Origin: Herbaspirillum aquaticum
GTDB lineage: Bacteria; Pseudomonadota; Gammaproteobacteria; Burkholderiales; Burkholderiaceae_D
Length of the DNA stretch: 64,000 bases
Reading direction: 5' to 3'
Assembly: GCF_002213425.1 (NCBI RefSeq)
Contig: NZ_NJGV01000021.1
Location: 62,001-126,000, forward strand
Shown in pieces: positions 53,671-62,438 of the stretch (position 1 is its first letter; the number at the start of each line of letters is the position of its first letter). Under the pieces are notes generated by a model that saw only the letters and a program-made list of their open reading frames with translations, was not told the DNA's origin and searched no databases. The translations under genes were made by a program, and so were the position numbers.

Positions 53671-54576
53671 ATGGCTTTCTCAAGTGACAACGTCCGGGTG
53701 TTCCTGGCCGTGCTCGACAGCGGTTCATTCTCTGCGGCTGCGCGCCAGCTGGGCCGTGTGCCCTCTTCGGTCAGCATGACCATCAGCCAGCTGGAAGCCG
53801 AACTCGACCTGGTGCTGTTCGACCGCACCGCACGCGACGCCCGCCCCACCGAGCTGGCGCGCGCGCTGGAGCCGGACGCGCGCCTGCTGGCCAGCACCCT
53901 GCGCCAGCTCGACGCCCATGCCCTGGCCATGCACCAGGGGCTGGAACGCAAGCTCACGCTGGCGGTGGCGCCGGAACTGCTATCGGTACCCTGGGCCAAG
54001 CCGCTGGCGGTGCTGGCCCAGGAGTTCCCCTCGCTGGAGGTGGAGGTGCTGTCCTCGCCCCAGGCCGACGCCATGCGCATGCTCTATGACGATACGGCGC
54101 AGCTGGCGCTGGTCTTCGAGCGCCACGCCGGCAATGACCGCGAGGCCTTCCAGGAATTCAGCAGCGAGATGATGGTGGCGGTGATCGCCCCCGACCATCC
54201 GGCGCGGCTGCGCAAGAAGCGCAAGCTGCGCTATGAGGACCTGTACGACATCCGCCAGATCGCCGTAGCCAGCCGCGATGCCAGCATCTCGGACCCGCGC
54301 TTCTTCCTGGCGCGCCACCTCTGGCGCACCGACAACCACCTGGCCACGCTGTCGCTGGTGCGCGAGGGACTGGGCTGGGCCTACCTGCCGCACAGCCTGG
54401 TACAGGCGCAGATCGAAGCCGGCACGCTGGTGGTCATCGACTTCGACAACATCAGCAACCAGCAGCGCATGTGGGTGGATGTGGTGTGGAACAAGGACCG
54501 GCCCCTGGGACTGGGAGCGCAACGCTTCATTGCCCTCATGCGCGACATGGCGCCGAGCCGGCGCAAGCGCAAATAA
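53671..54576 (+). CDS. LysR-family regulator, probable AceR-like activator of the PACE pump
   Basis: A 301-residue LysR regulator with HTH FLAVLDSGSFSAAARQLGRV then PSSVSMTISQLEAELDLVLFDR. It is divergent from the PACE gene with a 139-base spacer, as for AceR and AceI, so it probably activates the pump in response to its substrate. Annotation as activator is by analogy. Its end converges on the dehydrogenase gene across a region with two inverted repeats. Confidence 0.86.
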   Translation: MAFSSDNVRVFLAVLDSGSFSAAARQLGRVPSSVSMTISQLEAELDLVLFDRTARDARPTELARALEPDARLLASTLRQLDAHALAMHQGLERKLTLAVAPELLSVPWAKPLAVLAQEFPSLEVEVLSSPQADAMRMLYDDTAQLALVFERHAGNDREAFQEFSSEMMVAVIAPDHPARLRKKRKLRYEDLYDIRQIAVASRDASISDPRFFLARHLWRTDNHLATLSLVREGLGWAYLPHSLVQAQIEAGTLVVIDFDNISNQQRMWVDVVWNKDRPLGLGAQRFIALMRDMAPSRRKRK

Positions 54577-54609
54577 GGCCGCAAGCCGTACAGACGGGCC
54601 GGAAAATCG

Positions 54610-54662
54610 TTCGGACTGGGGAGGCCTGCCAGGGTCGGCGCGAAGACGCTACCCAGTCCGAA
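54610..54662 (+). terminator. Inverted repeat after the LysR gene
   Basis: TTCGGACTGGG (54610-54620) and CCCAGTCCGAA (54652-54662) are perfect complements with a 31-base loop that itself can pair; TGATTTTCC follows. It is probably part of the LysR transcript end. Confidence 0.5.
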
Positions 54663-54698
54663 TGCTGATTTTCCTGAAAAGGACAGCCTTTCATTTTT

Positions 54699-54747
54699 CT
54701 AAGTTTTTTTGGAGAGCTGCCTTAGAGAACAAATTCCAAAAACTTAG
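54699..54747. terminator. CTTAG-type inverted repeat after the dehydrogenase gene
   Basis: CTAAGTTTTTTTGG and CCAAAAACTTAG are imperfect complements enclosing a GC-richer core. On the minus strand it would form a stem just past the dehydrogenase stop. The same CTTAGTTTTT words recur in the terminator at 58043-58102. Confidence 0.5.
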
Positions 54748-54750
54748 TTT

Positions 54751-55722
54751 TCATGGAATGAACCTGGTCTTGCCCTTGGCCGCCAGCAACTGCACCAGCA
54801 ACTGGTCACGCTCGGCTGCGATGTCGGCAGATGTCTTCCCGCTCATCTGCTCCTGCACCCCCGAACGAATCTGCGCCTTGAGCGCATCGGAGATGGACGG
54901 CGTCCCCAGGTCGGCCCACCAGCTTTCGATCGGTGGCCCCAGGTGATCCAGCATGTGGCCGATGCCGCCCTCCCCGCCCGACATGTGCAGGTTGAGATAG
55001 GGGCCCATCAAGGCCCAGCGCAGGCCGGGGCCGTAGGCGATGGCCGTATCGATGTCTTCGGTGCTGGCCACGCCCTGTTCGACCAGGTGGAAGGCCTCGC
55101 GCCACAGCGCCGCCTGGAGCCGGTTGGCGATGTGTCCCTTGACCTCCTTGCGCACGTGGATGGCCTTCTTGCCGATGGCGGAGTAGAAGTCCAGCGCGGC
55201 CTGCACTGCCTCCGGCGAGGTTTGTACACCGCCGATCACTTCCACCAGCGGGATCAGGTGCGGTGGATTGAAGGGATGGCCCAGCACCACCCGGCCGGGA
55301 TGGCGGCAGGCGGCCTGCACCTTGCTCATCAGCAGCCCGGATGAACTGGACGCCAGCACCACGTGGGCCGGCAGGGCTGCGTCCATGCGCCGGAACAGGT
55401 CGATCTTGAGGTCTTCCCGCTCGGGGCCGTTCTCCTGCACGAAGTCCGCACCGTCGAGCGCCTCCTCCAGCGAGTCAGAAAAGCGCAGGCGCTCGGGGGA
55501 GGCGCCCGGCGCCAGTCCCAGCAGCTCCAGGCTGGGCCAGTGGCGCGCCACGGCGGCACGCAGCTTGGCTTGCGCGTCCGGCATCGGGTCGGTGGCCGAG
55601 ACCTCCAGCCCCCGCGCCAGGAAATAGGCGGCCCAACTGGCACCGATCACGCCGGTGCCCACCACCGCCACCCGGCGCACCTCCTGTTGGCCGGGCTGGC
55701 TGCCGCTTGCTGATGCTTGCAT
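54751..55722 (-). CDS. 3-hydroxyacyl-CoA dehydrogenase family protein (carnitine dehydrogenase-like)
   Basis: A 323-residue NAD-dependent dehydrogenase. The Rossmann loop VGTGVIGASWAAYF starts near residue 21, ENGPEREDLK and ASSSSGLLMSKVQ follow, and the catalytic region is GHPFNPPHLIPLVEVIGG, which resembles L-carnitine 3-dehydrogenase and related short-chain 3-hydroxyacid enzymes more than FadB. GAGGAG precedes the ATG at 55722. No beta-oxidation or carnitine genes adjoin it, so the substrate stays open. Confidence 0.85.
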   Translation of the reverse strand: MQASASGSQPGQQEVRRVAVVGTGVIGASWAAYFLARGLEVSATDPMPDAQAKLRAAVARHWPSLELLGLAPGASPERLRFSDSLEEALDGADFVQENGPEREDLKIDLFRRMDAALPAHVVLASSSSGLLMSKVQAACRHPGRVVLGHPFNPPHLIPLVEVIGGVQTSPEAVQAALDFYSAIGKKAIHVRKEVKGHIANRLQAALWREAFHLVEQGVASTEDIDTAIAYGPGLRWALMGPYLNLHMSGGEGGIGHMLDHLGPPIESWWADLGTPSISDALKAQIRSGVQEQMSGKTSADIAAERDQLLVQLLAAKGKTRFIP

Positions 55723-55900
55723 CTGTGTCTCCTCTGTTGATGGGCTCCAATGAAGCCGGGTCGGTTTTGAATATTCTTGGTAAATCTCGATTTTATTCGA
55801 GGTTTTAGCGCGAGATTTGCGCGGGCATTCGGCTACGATTGGCATCAAAGCACATAAACAAATTCCCGGATATGAATCGGGATCAACTCCGGGTCACCTC

Positions 55901-56059
55901 ATGTTTCTCTATCTTCCGCTACTGCTGGCCTTCCTGACCGTTCTCGGGATTGCGCTCGGCTGGAAATCAATAAGCAACAAGCTATGGTTGGCATGCACCA
56001 TCGTCACCTTGTGGTGGTTCAGCCAGACACCCCAGGGCTCCCTGGGTTTCCTCCTGTGA
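55901..56059 (+). CDS. Small membrane protein, DUF5993-like
   Basis: A 52-residue protein with two hydrophobic helices (MFLYLPLLLAFLTVLGIALGW and LWLACTIVTLWWF). It resembles DUF5993, small proteins usually encoded immediately before a DsbB-family gene, and the next gene here is DsbB-like. The two are 12 bases apart. The ribosome-binding site is weak. Function unknown. Confidence 0.65.
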   Translation: MFLYLPLLLAFLTVLGIALGWKSISNKLWLACTIVTLWWFSQTPQGSLGFLL

Positions 56060-56071
56060 TGGCAGCGTGTC

Positions 56072-56704
56072 ATGGACCGTTCCGTCGTCTTCACCCCGCG
56101 TGAACCCGTCCTGCCCGGCGGGCTTTTCCTCAATTGCCTGTGCCTGCTGGCCATCAGCGGCTGCCTGGGCCTGCTGCTGTACCTCCAGGTGGTGCTGCCG
56201 CTGCCGCCCAACCCGCTACGCCAGCTGCAATGTACCGGGGTCATCCTGACCGGCATCGGCTTCATGCGCAACCTGCGCTTCGGCATCAAGAGCGCGCACT
56301 ATGGCGTGGCACTGGTCGGGGCGCTGCTGACCGGGCTGCTGGCCCTGCGCCAGATCTCGCTGGAAGCCCTGGCCGGCCAGTCGCCCACGGGGCCGCTGTT
56401 GCAGGGCATGCACCTGCATACCTGGTCAGCCCTGTTTGCACTGGCGGCGATCCTGACCATCGCGGCCCTGCTGGGCGTCAAGAGCGCCGAATATCCGGCC
56501 ACCCTGCTGCTGCTGCAAAGCGAAGAAAGGCAGGATCAACCGCGCCGCATCCCCTGGGGCAGGATCGCCGTGAGCACCATCTTCCTGGTGCTGGTGGCCG
56601 CACACCTGGTCGCCAGCCTCAACGACTGCACGCGCGCCAGCTGCGCCGCAGGCTTGCTCGATCGCCTGATGCTGCCATCGATACCGCTGCCGAAACCCCA
56701 ATGA
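56072..56704 (+). CDS. DsbB-like membrane protein lacking the CxxC active site
   Basis: A 210-residue protein with four to five membrane helices in DsbB order. The segment corresponding to the canonical first periplasmic loop (PCPLCILQR in DsbB) reads PPNPLRQLQC, so both redox cysteines are replaced, although a single cysteine (C54) follows. Two cysteines occur near the C-terminus (CTRASC, 186-191). DsbB normally re-oxidises DsbA with quinone; this version cannot use the standard pair. It may have lost activity or use the C-terminal pair. Confidence 0.65.
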   Translation: MDRSVVFTPREPVLPGGLFLNCLCLLAISGCLGLLLYLQVVLPLPPNPLRQLQCTGVILTGIGFMRNLRFGIKSAHYGVALVGALLTGLLALRQISLEALAGQSPTGPLLQGMHLHTWSALFALAAILTIAALLGVKSAEYPATLLLLQSEERQDQPRRIPWGRIAVSTIFLVLVAAHLVASLNDCTRASCAAGLLDRLMLPSIPLPKPQ

Positions 56705-56710
56705 AAAAAA

Positions 56711-56741
56711 CGGCGCACCCTGCCAAGGCAAGGGTGCGCCG
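56711..56741 (-). terminator. Intrinsic terminator of the porin gene
   Basis: CGGCGCACCCT (56711-56721) pairs perfectly with AGGGTGCGCCG (56731-56741); on the minus strand it is followed by seven T residues. It also follows the stop of the convergent DsbB-like gene. Confidence 0.85.
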
Positions 56742-56813
56742 GTCAATGACGGCTCAAGACTATCATGGCCCGCACACCAACCACGTGTGCCGGGCCAGGG
56801 GACTACACGGGCA

Positions 56814-57884
56814 TCAGAAGCGGTGCTGCATGCCCAGGGTCATGCCGAACTGGCTGGTGCCAAAGCCCACGTCATCACGCGAGAGGCCGACCAGCTGGTT
56901 GTTCTTGGCCTTGGCATAGGCCGTGCTCAGGTACAGGTCGGTGCGCTTGGACATGGCGTACTTCAGGCGCAGCGAGTACATGATGGGATCGGCATCGTTG
57001 GCCACGTTCTTGATGTTCTGGTAGTAGATCGCACCGATCACGCTCATGGCCGGCGTGAACTTCCAGGTCACGCCGCCCCAGTAGAAATCGCTGCGCTGGT
57101 CAGCCGCACCGGTGGCCAGGGCCTTCTTGTAGTAGCGATAACCGAGGTTGAACTTCCAGGCATCCGAGAGCTGGTAGCCCGCAGCCAGATGGGCGCTGGT
57201 GGCGCGGTCATAGGGCGCGTTGGCGGTGGTCACGCTGTTGTTGCGGTCATAGGTGGCCGCCACGCTGAACGGGCCCGAACCCCAGCCCAGGCCGACGCCG
57301 TACTTGGCGCCGTTGCGGGTCTCGCCGGCCACTTCGCCGAAGCCATACATGGCACCGACCTTCACGCCGGCGAATTCGCCCTGGTATTTGACCAGGTTGG
57401 ACACGCCGGTGGGCATGCCATCCTTGCGGCCACCGGTGGCACCGGCCGAGGTCACCCAGGAGTAGCTGGCCGAGTAGCCCATCGGGTCGAAGGGCAGGAT
57501 GAAGTCATAGGTGGTGGAGAAGGAGCGACCCGCCACCACGCGACCGAAACCGCCCTCCAGGCCGACGTTGGACTGGCGGTTGAAGAGCTGGTTGGCATCG
57601 CCGTCGAGGGCGCCGTTGTCCAGCTTGAAGCCATTCTCCAGCTGGAATATGGCCTTCAGGCCGCCGCCCAGGTCTTCGGTGCCGCGAAAGCCGATGCGCG
57701 AGGTGTTCATCGTGCCCGAGCTCAGGCGCACCAGGCTGTTGCGGGCGGCATTGGCGTTGGTGACGTATTCCACGCCCGAATCGATCAGGCCATAGATGGT
57801 GACGGAGGTTTGCGCCTGGACCGAGGTCGTGGCGCACGCGGCGAATGCGGCCAGGATGCTGGCAGCGAGATGATTTCTTTGCAC
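56814..57884 (-). CDS. Gram-negative general porin (Burkholderiales type)
   Basis: A 356-residue outer-membrane porin: signal peptide (HLAASILAAFAACATTSVQA), then QTSVTIYGLIDSGVEYVTN, the characteristic SRIGFRGTEDLGGGLKAIFQLENGF block, NVGLEGGFGRVVAGRSFSTTYD and a C-terminal strand ending GMTLGMQHRF with terminal phenylalanine. It forms a trimeric diffusion channel for small hydrophilic solutes. The start is a GTG at 57884 with AAGGAG upstream; a longer frame upstream is not supported. Confidence 0.92.
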   Translation of the reverse strand: MQRNHLAASILAAFAACATTSVQAQTSVTIYGLIDSGVEYVTNANAARNSLVRLSSGTMNTSRIGFRGTEDLGGGLKAIFQLENGFKLDNGALDGDANQLFNRQSNVGLEGGFGRVVAGRSFSTTYDFILPFDPMGYSASYSWVTSAGATGGRKDGMPTGVSNLVKYQGEFAGVKVGAMYGFGEVAGETRNGAKYGVGLGWGSGPFSVAATYDRNNSVTTANAPYDRATSAHLAAGYQLSDAWKFNLGYRYYKKALATGAADQRSDFYWGGVTWKFTPAMSVIGAIYYQNIKNVANDADPIMYSLRLKYAMSKRTDLYLSTAYAKAKNNQLVGLSRDDVGFGTSQFGMTLGMQHRF

Positions 57885-58042
57885 TGAGGTCTCCTTGATG
57901 GAAAGCGTTGGATGGCGTCGGCACGGCCATGCCCTACGACGTCTTCTGGTCATCCACCCGGTATCGTGATGATTTTTCCCGGGTGAGCGGGATGAGGACG
58001 GATGGCCCTCCCCGCTGGTTTTCATCGATGTGATGAACCGTC

Positions 58043-58102
58043 AAAAAACTAAGTTTTTGCCAACGGGAAACTTAGATCTCCCGTTCGGCTCACTTAGTTT
58101 TT
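58043..58102 (-). terminator. Nested double hairpin ending the ABC transporter operon
   Basis: Outer arms AAAAACTAAGT (58044-58054) and ACTTAGTTTTT (58092-58102) enclose inner arms AACGGGA (58062-58068) and TCCCGTT (58079-58085). On the minus strand the inner GC stem is followed by an A-rich then T-rich outer arm, giving a strong terminator directly after the ATPase stop. The CTTAGTTTTT words match those at 54699-54747. Confidence 0.7.
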
Positions 58103-59190
58103 CAGAATGCCCACAAGGCCTGTTCCGGCAGCGACAGCCAGTATTCACCCTGGTCCAGGCGCTGCGGTGCGTAAGCGCGCAGGCCCACCGAACCGGCCGG
58201 ACCGCCCTCGACCTTGAACAGGCATTCCCAGCGGTCGCCCAGGTACATGCAGGTCGACAGCGGCAGGCGGATCGCATTGCCGGTCTGCTCGCCGGAGATG
58301 CGCACCTGCTCGACCCGGATGATGCCGGTCAGCTGCTCGCCGGGCTTGGCGTCCTCGCGTCCGCGCAGGGTCGCCACGGCCGTGCCGCCATCGAGCTTGA
58401 CGGTCACGCGCTCGCCCTCGCGGCTGACCACCTCGGCGGCCAGCTTGTTGTTGCTGCCCATGAATTCGGCGGTAAAGAGGGTATTGGGGGTCTGGTACAT
58501 GCTCTGCGGCGTGCCCTGCTGTTCGATGCGGCCATTGTTGAGCAGCAGGATGCGGTCTGAGATGGCCATGGCCTCGCCCTGGTCGTGGGTCACCATCAGT
58601 GCAGACAGGCCCAGGCGCACGATCAGTTCGCGCAGGAAGGCACGGGCTTCCTCGCGCAGCTTGGCGTCGAGGTTGGAGAGCGGTTCGTCCAGCAGGATCA
58701 CCTGCGGGTTGTAGACCAGCGCGCGGGCGATGGCCACGCGCTGTTGCTGGCCACCGGACAATTGGTGCGGATAACGCTCGCCCAGGTGGCCCAGGCCCAG
58801 CTGCGACAGCACTTCCTTGACGCGCTTGGCGATCTCGGCCGAGGGCGTCTTGCGCAGCTTGAGGCCATAGGCAACGTTGTCGGCCACGGTCTTGTGCGGC
58901 CACAGCGCATAGGACTGGAACACCAGGCCCAGGTTGCGTTCTTCGGCCGGCATCTCGAAGTTGCGCGCGCCATCGAAAACGCGGCGGCTGCCGATGTCGA
59001 TGGTGCCGGCCTTGGGTGACTCCAGCCCGGCGACCGCGCGCAGCAGCGTGGTCTTGCCGCTGCCGGAGGGGCCCAGCAGCGCCACCACTTCACCGCGCTG
59101 CAGTTGCATGGAAACACCCTTCAGGATGGGATTGGCAGATGCGCCGGTACCATAGTCCAGGTGCAGGTCGTTGACGGAAAGTTCAGTCAT
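58102..59190 (-). CDS. ABC transporter ATP-binding protein (FbpC/PotA type)
   Basis: A 362-residue ATPase: Walker A GPSGSGKTT at about 40-48, Q-loop FQSYALWPH, signature LSGGQQQR at 144-151, Walker B VILLDEPLSNLD and a C-terminal TOBE-type regulatory domain (from about 240). It belongs to the ferric/putrescine/sulfate importer class and energises the permease and binding protein encoded upstream. It is separated from the permease gene by a 72-base gap containing a GC hairpin (59225-59246). Confidence 0.9.
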   Translation of the reverse strand: MTELSVNDLHLDYGTGASANPILKGVSMQLQRGEVVALLGPSGSGKTTLLRAVAGLESPKAGTIDIGSRRVFDGARNFEMPAEERNLGLVFQSYALWPHKTVADNVAYGLKLRKTPSAEIAKRVKEVLSQLGLGHLGERYPHQLSGGQQQRVAIARALVYNPQVILLDEPLSNLDAKLREEARAFLRELIVRLGLSALMVTHDQGEAMAISDRILLLNNGRIEQQGTPQSMYQTPNTLFTAEFMGSNNKLAAEVVSREGERVTVKLDGGTAVATLRGREDAKPGEQLTGIIRVEQVRISGEQTGNAIRLPLSTCMYLGDRWECLFKVEGGPAGSVGLRAYAPQRLDQGEYWLSLPEQALWAF

Positions 59191-59224
59191 GATGATTCCT
59201 CAGGATGCTCTTGCTGTATCGGGA

Positions 59225-59246
59225 GGCCGGCACCCCTGTGCCGGCC
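59225..59246 (-). promoter_or_regulatory. Intercistronic hairpin between permease and ATPase genes
   Basis: GGCCGGCAC (59225-59233) pairs perfectly with GTGCCGGCC (59238-59246) around CCCT; likely an mRNA processing or stability stem. Confidence 0.55.
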
Positions 59247-59262
59247 GTGCTTGCGGTGCAGG

Positions 59263-61074
59263 TCAGTCGTGCAGCTTGACGCCGAAGCGCAGCGCAATGC
59301 CCAGGCCCACGGCCACCAGCGTGATGTTGATGAAGGACAGCGCGGCCACCAGTTCCACCGCGCCGGCGGCCCACATGGAGACGATCATCGAGCCGATCAC
59401 CTCGGTACCGGGCGAGAGCAGGTAGACGCCGGTGGAGTACTCGCGCTCGAAGATCAGGAACACCATCAGCCAGGCGCCCACCAGGCCGTAGCGCACCAGC
59501 GGAATGGTGACGTCGCGGGTGACGCGGGAACGCGAGGCGCCGACCGCGCGGGCGGCTTCTTCCAGTTCCGGGCCGACCTGCAGCAGGGCGGTATTGATCA
59601 GGCGCAGGCCGTAGGCCATCCACACCACCGAGTACGCCAGCCAGACCGAGAAGATGGTCGAGCGCAGGCCGCGCAGGGCGGGGATGAAGCTGTCGACCAG
59701 CCACAGGGCGACGGGGTTGTCGATGCCCTTCAGGGCCGAGTCCAGCAGCGAGGGCACGAACAGGAACACCCACAGGAAGGACAGGCCGGCCAGCAGGCCC
59801 GGCACCGCACGCGGCACCAGCACGCTGTAGTCGAGGAAGCGCGTCACGCCATCCTGCTTGCGGTGCATGGCCAGGGCGATGGCGGTGTAGCAGGCCACGG
59901 CCAGGGCGCCGCCGATCACGCCGATCAGCACCGTGTTGATGATGCCGCGCACCAGCGAGGGCTGGTCCCAGACGTTCAACAGGTTGTCGAAGGTCAGCAC
60001 GTCCAGCAGGCTCACGCCATCACCCCAATGCGAGACGAAGGTGCGCAGGCCGATGCCCGAGAGCGGGATGATGACCGTGAAGAGCAGCCAGCCGGCGATG
60101 AGGGTGAAGGCCACCCAGCGCCACTTGCCCAGCGGCAGCGCCTTCTGGCGCGCGCCCTTGCCCTTGATGGCGACGAACTTGTTGGCCGAACGCAGCAGCC
60201 AGCGCTGCAGCATCACCAGCGGCATGGTCACCGCCACCAGGCACACGGCCACCGCTGCCATCAGGTGATACGACGGCGTACCCAGCTTGTTGGTGAGCTT
60301 GTAGAGATAGGTCGGCAGCACCAGGTGGCCTTCCGGATCACCCAGCACCAGCACCAGGCCGAACACTTCAAAGCCGAGGAAAAACACCAGCACGCCGGAG
60401 TAGGCCAGCGCCGGGGTGATCATCGGCAGCGAGACGTTGAGGGCCACCTGCAGCGGCGAGGCGCCGGCCACGCGGGCCGCCTCTTCCACATCCGAACCCA
60501 GGCTGCGCAGGGCGGCCGAGGCATACAGGTAGACGTGCGGCACGTGGGTCAGGCCGGCGATGATGACGATGCTGGTGAAGGAATAGATGTTCCACGGGTC
60601 GCCCTCGAAGCCGAACACCGACAGCAGGTTCTTGACCCACACCGTGTAGAAGCCGACCGGCCCCATCGAGACCACGTAGCCGAAGCCGATCACCATGGGC
60701 GAGACGAAGATGGGCACCATCAGTGCGGGGGCGATGAAGCTGCGGCCCGGCAGGTCGGTGCGCACCATCAGGAAGGCCAGCATGCCGCCCAGCGGCACGG
60801 CGATCAGGGCCAGGCCGGTGGCCAGCGTCAGACCATTGACGAAGGCCTGGCGGAAGTCCGGGTCATCGAAGATGAAACGATAGGAATCCAAGGTCAGCGT
60901 CTTGACCGGCGCGAAGAACGGCGCCGACAGGAAGCTTTGATAGAAGATCAGCAGCAGCGGCACGAAGATGGCCAGGGCTGCCAGCGTCACGACCAGGCCG
61001 CGCGGCCAGTTCAGCCGGAAACGGCGGGCCGGCAGGGCTTGCTCGCTGCGCGGCAGCGTTGTGGTGGTTTGCAT
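59263..61074 (-). CDS. ABC transporter permease, FbpB-type fused double permease
   Basis: A 603-residue protein with about 12 membrane helices in two homologous halves, each with a binding-protein-dependent permease EAA loop: EEAARVAGASPLQVALNVSLPMI in the first and EEAARAVGASRSRVTRDVTIPLV in the second. This fused layout is typical of ferric-iron type (FbpB/SfuB) and 2-aminoethylphosphonate-type importers. The ATG at 61074 has GAGG upstream. It partners the binding protein and ATPase of the same operon. Confidence 0.9.
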   Translation of the reverse strand: MQTTTTLPRSEQALPARRFRLNWPRGLVVTLAALAIFVPLLLIFYQSFLSAPFFAPVKTLTLDSYRFIFDDPDFRQAFVNGLTLATGLALIAVPLGGMLAFLMVRTDLPGRSFIAPALMVPIFVSPMVIGFGYVVSMGPVGFYTVWVKNLLSVFGFEGDPWNIYSFTSIVIIAGLTHVPHVYLYASAALRSLGSDVEEAARVAGASPLQVALNVSLPMITPALAYSGVLVFFLGFEVFGLVLVLGDPEGHLVLPTYLYKLTNKLGTPSYHLMAAVAVCLVAVTMPLVMLQRWLLRSANKFVAIKGKGARQKALPLGKWRWVAFTLIAGWLLFTVIIPLSGIGLRTFVSHWGDGVSLLDVLTFDNLLNVWDQPSLVRGIINTVLIGVIGGALAVACYTAIALAMHRKQDGVTRFLDYSVLVPRAVPGLLAGLSFLWVFLFVPSLLDSALKGIDNPVALWLVDSFIPALRGLRSTIFSVWLAYSVVWMAYGLRLINTALLQVGPELEEAARAVGASRSRVTRDVTIPLVRYGLVGAWLMVFLIFEREYSTGVYLLSPGTEVIGSMIVSMWAAGAVELVAALSFINITLVAVGLGIALRFGVKLHD

Positions 61075-61210
61075 GGTGCGCCTCATGAGTGGGCAGATGG
61101 ATCAGGACAGTCAGGACAGCGGCGGCATGACTGCAGCGCGCCGCCCGCGCAGGCAGCCGGGGCTGCACTGCGCAACAGCGATGGATCGGGTGATGACCGC
61201 TCATCCGGAG

Positions 61211-61240
61211 GCGGACCAGGTACGGCAGGCCCCGGTCCGC
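61211..61240 (-). promoter_or_regulatory. Hairpin between binding-protein and permease genes
   Basis: GCGGACC (61211-61217) pairs with GGTCCGC (61234-61240) in the 178-base gap after the binding-protein gene, probably raising binding-protein expression over the permease. Confidence 0.45.
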
Positions 61241-61252
61241 CACGGAAATGAT

Positions 61253-62359
61253 TTACTTCTTGGTGGCTTCCTTCCACTGCTTCAGGAAGTCCAGGCGCTT
61301 CTTCTGGTCCAGGTAGTCCAGCAGTTCGGTGGACACCGGCATGGGCTTCAGGGACGCGCCCAGTTGCTTGGTCAGTTCGGCCGAGGTGGTGGCACCGGTG
61401 ACGTCGCCACGAATGGCGAAGAGCTGCGCATCATTGGCGATGATGGTCTGGCCGCGCTTGGAGAGGATGTAGTCCACCCACAGCTTGGCGGCATTGAGGT
61501 TCTTGCCGGCCTTGTTGATGAAGATCACGCGCGAGAGCACCAGGTTGTAGTCCTTGGTGAAGGCCACGCCGATGGACGGGTCCTTCTTGGCGCGCACCAG
61601 GGCGTAGGGGCCGAGGATGTTGTAGCCGATCAGGTTTTCCCCCGAGGAGATGCGCTCGAGCATGGTGCCGGTCGAGGACTGCACGCGTGCAGCGACGCCG
61701 CCCATGGCTTTGGCGAAGTCCCAGAATTGCGGGTTGTGCTTCAGGTCATAGGTCATCAGGCTGAAACCGACGCCGGACTTCTCGATGTCGTAGGTGGTGA
61801 CCTTGTTCTTGAACTTGTCCTGCTTGCTGACCAAGAGCTTGGTGAACTCCTCGTGGGTGGTCGGCACTTCGGCTTCGGTCACCAGGCGCTTGTTGTAGAC
61901 GATGGCGGCGGGCTCGAAGGTGGTGCCGTAGGCGGTGTCCTTCCAGTTGGCCCAGGCCGGCACGGCCGCGGCTTCCGGCGACTTGTAGGCCACGGCATAG
62001 CCTTCGGAGGCCAGCTTGACCTGCAGGTCCATGGAGGAGGACCACATCACGTCAGCCGTGGCGCCACCGGCGGCGGCTTCGGAGATGAAGCGGTTGTAGG
62101 CTTCGGTAGAGTTCATGTCGTTGTACTCGACCTTCACGCCCGGATAGAGCGCGCCGAAATCCTTGATCAGCGCTTCGGCGGCCTTGGAATCGGTGGTGCT
62201 GTAGATCACGACCTTGCCTTCCTTCTTGGCCCCGTCGATGATCTTGGCGTAATCGGCAGGATAGCCGGCCGGGGTGTCGGCATGGGCCACACCGCTGAAA
62301 GTGACGGGCAAAGCGAGGGCCAGGCCGAGCGCAATGCTCAGGCGACGTTTGTGCAACAT
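61253..62359 (-). CDS. ABC transporter periplasmic binding protein (Fbp/iron-thiamine type)
   Basis: A 368-residue protein with a signal peptide (MLHKRRLSIALGLALALPV, ending near AHADT) and a ferric-binding-like fold: KKEGKVVIYSTTDSKAAEALIKDFGALYPG, DVMWSSSMDLQVKLASEGYA, IAVYNKR-like IVYNKRLVTEAEVP and GENLIGYNILGPYALVRAK. The family binds ferric iron, thiamine, putrescine or phosphonates; the pair of tyrosines expected for iron binding is not obvious to me, so the ligand stays open. AAGGAG precedes the ATG at 62359. Confidence 0.87.
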   Translation of the reverse strand: MLHKRRLSIALGLALALPVTFSGVAHADTPAGYPADYAKIIDGAKKEGKVVIYSTTDSKAAEALIKDFGALYPGVKVEYNDMNSTEAYNRFISEAAAGGATADVMWSSSMDLQVKLASEGYAVAYKSPEAAAVPAWANWKDTAYGTTFEPAAIVYNKRLVTEAEVPTTHEEFTKLLVSKQDKFKNKVTTYDIEKSGVGFSLMTYDLKHNPQFWDFAKAMGGVAARVQSSTGTMLERISSGENLIGYNILGPYALVRAKKDPSIGVAFTKDYNLVLSRVIFINKAGKNLNAAKLWVDYILSKRGQTIIANDAQLFAIRGDVTGATTSAELTKQLGASLKPMPVSTELLDYLDQKKRLDFLKQWKEATKK

Positions 62360-62438
62360 GGATTCTCCTTGATGATGAAACGGACCTTGCGCCGGCCCGG
62401 CTGCAGGGCACGCCTGACGGCGTGTGCAACCTGGCTGG

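Noticed and set aside
59104-61251. A 715-codon plus-strand frame opposite the ABC permease
   Set aside because: Its product is dominated by Gln, His, Gly and Asp without a domain; the permease on the other strand has clear EAA loops and membrane helices.
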